Positions 61,171-64,000 of a stretch of 64,000 bases of DNA are shown one piece after another. The position numbers and the translations under genes are program-made. Below the pieces are notes generated by a model. That model worked only from the letters and a program-made list of their open reading frames with translations. It did not search any database and was not told the DNA's origin. This DNA is from Rutstroemia sp. NJR-2017a BVV2. Its lineage: Eukaryota; Ascomycota; Leotiomycetes; Helotiales; Rutstroemiaceae. The first letter of the stretch is position 1; each line of letters starts with the position of its first letter. The stretch spans positions 687,001-751,000 of the forward strand of contig NJPS01000004.1 of assembly GCA_002946415.1 (NCBI GenBank), read 5' to 3'.

Positions 61171-63582
61171 CTATACAGTAATAGAATACGACTTCCCCGC
61201 CACCGTCTCTATCGGCCCCGTATACGCCACCCCATCCACCAAAAACGGCGTCCCCCCAGCAACCCTCAAAGCCAACGTCCCTCCCAGCTTCGACAAAACC
61301 GTCGCCTTAACCAACCCATGATTCTCCCACTTCAAATCTACCACAAACCCCCCTCTCGCCACCAAACCCTTAACACTACCTGCCGCCAAAACATTACTCG
61401 GCAGCGCCGGCGCCAAATGCACCACTCCCGCATGACTCTGCAACAACACCTCCGTCACCGCATTCACCAACCCCAGATTCCCATCGATTTGAAACACCCC
61501 ATCATTCAAATCGAACAAATTCGGCGACAGATACACGCCCACCAAGTTACATATATGATACACAGCTTCATTCCCCCTCAGCAAGCGCGCATATATCGCC
61601 GCAGCCCACGACCGCGACCACCCCATATTCCCGCTTCCGTTGTCCATGCGGCGGTTTATGGACACCAGCGCTGCGTTGGAGAGTGTAGTATTGAGCAAGG
61701 GGCTGATTTGCGTACCCGGGTGCACGGCCACCAGATGCGAGAGATGTCGGTGTCCCGGGTCGGTCTCGGTGTATTCGCCGGACCATTCGAGGATTTGACC
61801 TAGGGTGCCGATTTGTGGGGGTTTGATTTTACTGAGGTAGGTTTTCGCTTTGGAGACTCCGGTTGTGCTGCCGGTGGCGGAGGAAAGTTCGATGAAGCCT
61901 TTGAAGAGCTCGTAGAGTACTTGGCGGTCGTGCGCGGTGCCTTGATCGATTCCCACTGAGGCGTTGGAGATTGACTTGTTGGCTGGGACTCGGTATGCGT
62001 TCTCGGGGGAGGCGCCGTAGCTGGTGGCGTAGAAGCCGTCGGGTTTGAGGATCAGGAAGTCGTAGAAGAATGTTAGTGCGTCGCTTAGTATTGGAAGGGC
62101 GACGTTGGTTGCGAAGGTGTTGTTCTTTGAGAAGCGGTAATGCTCAATCAGTTGGAGACTGAGCCAGGCGCCGCCCATGGTGTTTGCAGACCAGTACGTG
62201 TTAGAATCCTGCGGAGCACAGTCGCCCCAAATATCGGTGTTGTGGTGACACACCCATCCGTCGGCGCCGTACATTGTCTTGGCTACATACTGGCCGCGAG
62301 TTTGCATGCGTCGAAGATGATCGAAGACCGGGCTGTGCGTCTCGGCAAGATTTGTTGTCTCAGCTGCCCAGTAGTTCATCTGGATGTTGATATTGATGGT
62401 GTATTTAGAGCCCCAGGGCGGGTTGAAATCATCATTCCAGACTCCTTGAAGATTTGCGGGCAAGCTTCCCTCTCGAGAAGAGCCAATGAGAAGATAGCGG
62501 CCATAGTTGTAGGTGAGAACTAGAAGCTCCGGGTCATATGTGATGTTTCCGTTAGAACGCCAGCTCTCGATACGTTTTCCAGTCTCGACTGTCCCAGCGG
62601 CCCCCGAGTTACCCAAGTCAAGTGATACTCGTCCTGCTAGACTTTGATAGTCTGCTACTGCTCCACTGTAAAGTGACGCCCATCCTGCAGCTACTGCTTT
62701 ATCGAGCTTGCTGTTCAAAACAGTTGATTGTTCCGCTGCCGTTGGGTACCGGAACGCGGTCTGGGCATCGAAATACACAAAAGCTTCCTGACCTCCAGAT
62801 ATCATCAAGCCCGTCGCGTTGCTTTTCACGGAACCTGGAAAATCAGTATACTGCCGCTTCCCCAGATTTCGCAGACTGCGGTACTTACCAGTACTTGTAA
62901 TCACTCTGATATTGGACGTAAAATTCAGCGAGGAATCAGCAGTCGCCCCGCCGACCATTGTGATAGACTTCTTATCAAGGTCAACATTCACAGAGTGTTG
63001 TGCCTGATCTCTTCCCAAGGTGATGTTGAAAGATAGAGCCCCAGTATTATTTGCAACGAATCTAAAGCCGATGACTCCCAACGGATAGCTCGCTATAGCC
63101 TGTCGAGTATATTTCGTGCCCTTGAACACATATGAGACCTCACTAAGACCAGTCTTAAGATCCAAAGTTCTATTGTAAGACGATATACCCGATGAAGCAT
63201 GACCAAATTGCATGAATATACTTCCAACCGGTTGGTAAACCCGTTCACTTGATGGTGTCCCCGGCATCTTGGAGTTCCAGAGATTGTCTGCACCGCTAAT
63301 GTTACCCGAGTTGAGATTGCCTACAACTTGCGGGAAGGCAGATAGGGCGTTTGCATTGACGCGGGCTTGATATCCTCCACTCCAGACAGAGTCTTCGTTC
63401 AGATCGATTCTTTCTTGCTCAATACTTCCAAACAAAAGAGCGCCGAGACGACCATTACCGACTGGGAGACCTTCCTGGAAGTTAGTTGCTGGCGCGCTGT
63501 ACCAAAGCTTGGTTGATGCTTCGGAGATGGCGGCGCTACAACCAACCCAACAACTAAATGCAACAAGCAATTTGATCTCCAT
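61171..63582 (-). CDS. GH95 family alpha-L-fucosidase, secreted
   Basis: Start at MEIKLLVAFSCWVGCSAA (signal peptide); the frame extends 14 codons further with another ATG, so the start could be at 63594. I place a 54-bp intron at 62835-62888, joining ITSTG to SVKSNATGL, so exons are 62889-63582 and 61171-62834; 785 residues. LWYSAPATNFQEGLPVGNGRLGALLFG and IDLNEDSVWSGG form the N-terminal beta-domain. The (alpha/alpha)6 barrel shows LLIGSSREGSLPANLQGVWND, NIQMNYWAAETTNL, HHNTDIWGD, LEWSGEYTETDPGHRHLSHL (catalytic Glu region) and DGVFQIDGNLG (Asp region). It is an inverting 1,2-alpha-L-fucosidase family; substrates are fucosylated xyloglucan or pectin side chains. Confidence 0.95.
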   Translation of the reverse strand: MEIKLLVAFSCWVGCSAAISEASTKLWYSAPATNFQEGLPVGNGRLGALLFGSIEQERIDLNEDSVWSGGYQARVNANALSAFPQVVGNLNSGNISGADNLWNSKMPGTPSSERVYQPVGSIFMQFGHASSGISSYNRTLDLKTGLSEVSYVFKGTKYTRQAIASYPLGVIGFRFVANNTGALSFNITLGRDQAQHSVNVDLDKKSITMVGGATADSSLNFTSNIRVITSTGKYRSLRNLGKRQYTDFPGSVKSNATGLMISGGQEAFVYFDAQTAFRYPTAAEQSTVLNSKLDKAVAAGWASLYSGAVADYQSLAGRVSLDLGNSGAAGTVETGKRIESWRSNGNITYDPELLVLTYNYGRYLLIGSSREGSLPANLQGVWNDDFNPPWGSKYTININIQMNYWAAETTNLAETHSPVFDHLRRMQTRGQYVAKTMYGADGWVCHHNTDIWGDCAPQDSNTYWSANTMGGAWLSLQLIEHYRFSKNNTFATNVALPILSDALTFFYDFLILKPDGFYATSYGASPENAYRVPANKSISNASVGIDQGTAHDRQVLYELFKGFIELSSATGSTTGVSKAKTYLSKIKPPQIGTLGQILEWSGEYTETDPGHRHLSHLVAVHPGTQISPLLNTTLSNAALVSINRRMDNGSGNMGWSRSWAAAIYARLLRGNEAVYHICNLVGVYLSPNLFDLNDGVFQIDGNLGLVNAVTEVLLQSHAGVVHLAPALPSNVLAAGSVKGLVARGGFVVDLKWENHGLVKATVLSKLGGTLALRVAGGTPFLVDGVAYTGPIETVAGKSYSITV

Positions 63583-64000
63583 GATATTGTGCATTATAAA
63601 AAGAAGCAAGAAAAGAATGACCAATTAGTCACATCAACAGAGCTGTGAGTATTCCTTTATGAGACTTATATAAAGGAAATTCCGTAACATGATTTCCACA
63701 CATTAGCCAAAACTTTTGGCTCCTATTGACGTCGCCGATCGAACGGTAGATCCTTCCTGTCACACAGTAAATTTTTCCAGAGCGGGGACAGTAGTTCTAA
63801 TTTGTAAAGGCGAAGATCAGAAACTTAATACGCCCGCATCTTTCCTACAGTATGGTGACATCGGCCGAGTTTAAACATAGTCACTGCACACACATGTCGC
63901 TAAACATATCCAAGCCAAGCCGTCCAACCCACGATCTTGCTTTCCCAGCCAAACATGGTTCGTGCGGATAGCTTCCCAAAGCCATGCAGAACTGCTGTGA
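63583..64000. other. Upstream region of the GH95 gene, to window end
   Basis: Contains the TATA box at 63667-63674. No gene is seen in the remaining 300 bp. Confidence 0.55.
63667..63674 (-). promoter_or_regulatory. TATA box of the GH95 gene
   Basis: Minus strand TTTATATAA element about 85-90 bp upstream of the start at 63582. Confidence 0.5.

Noticed and set aside
61318..61803. 161-codon plus-strand frame opposite the GH95 gene
   Set aside because: It is the shadow of GC-rich codons in the fucosidase, whose motifs are unmistakable.
55718..63582. Secondary-metabolite gene cluster
   Set aside because: No polyketide synthase, peptide synthetase, terpene cyclase or pathway transcription factor is present; the grouping is of carbohydrate-active enzymes.
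1..64000. tRNA or rRNA genes
   Set aside because: I scanned for T-arm-like ggttcgaatc strings and cloverleaf partners. The few ttcga matches (for example near 48416 and 45288) had no matching acceptor stem. A tRNAscan run would be decisive.

Overview
The window looks like a gene-dense stretch of nuclear DNA from a filamentous ascomycete (Pezizomycotina). This follows from compact genes with short GT-AG introns (mostly 45-90 bp), a full-length fungal PDR-type ABC transporter, a Jen1-type carboxylate carrier, a zinc-less fungal Fpg glycosylase, fungal Pex11, and GH28/GH95 enzymes. A leotiomycete such as a member of the Helotiales is my guess from overall protein flavour, not a demonstrated assignment. 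No tRNA, rRNA, CRISPR array or intact transposon was recognised.

Layout. 0-9.9 kb: an aldo-keto reductase cut by the left edge, glia maturation factor with its ATG alone in the first coding exon, a disordered Ser/Arg-rich protein, a locus with a GC hairpin and a 90-bp tandem repeat, and a four-exon orphan gene built partly by exon duplication. 9.9-17.2 kb: an orphan helical protein, a sugar-transporter-like MFS carrier, a Rossmann-fold oxidoreductase with a strong strand-composition switch, and a Jen1-type monocarboxylate transporter. 17.0-22.9 kb is a 5.9-kb gene-poor stretch holding what looks like a decayed aldo-keto reductase fragment. 22.9-32 kb: a second disordered protein with in-frame minisatellites, Rad4/XPC, an MDP-1-type HAD phosphatase and a GNAT acetyltransferase. 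33-46 kb: an amino-acid/choline permease, a short-chain dehydrogenase, a single-pass membrane protein with a Ser/Thr-rich stalk, a monocarboxylate-transporter-like MFS protein, and Pex11. 46.8-55 kb: an Fpg-type DNA glycosylase and a ten-exon PDR/ABC-G exporter. 55.7-63.6 kb: four minus-strand genes, namely a cysteine-rich secreted protein with a phospholipase-A2-like CxxHDxC motif, a GH28 exo-pectinase-like enzyme, an amidoligase-like protein and a GH95 alpha-L-fucosidase.

How the genes work together. Two DNA-repair genes (Rad4, Fpg), Pex11 and GMF are housekeeping genes. The rest suggests a plant- or litter-associated lifestyle: secreted enzymes that release galacturonate- or fucose-containing sugars, several importers for sugars, carboxylates and amino acids or choline, and a drug exporter. 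The three secreted proteins and the amidoligase at the right end lie in the same orientation, but nothing in the sequence proves co-regulation. Exon structures were worked out by hand and every multi-exon model given here stays in frame from start to stop.
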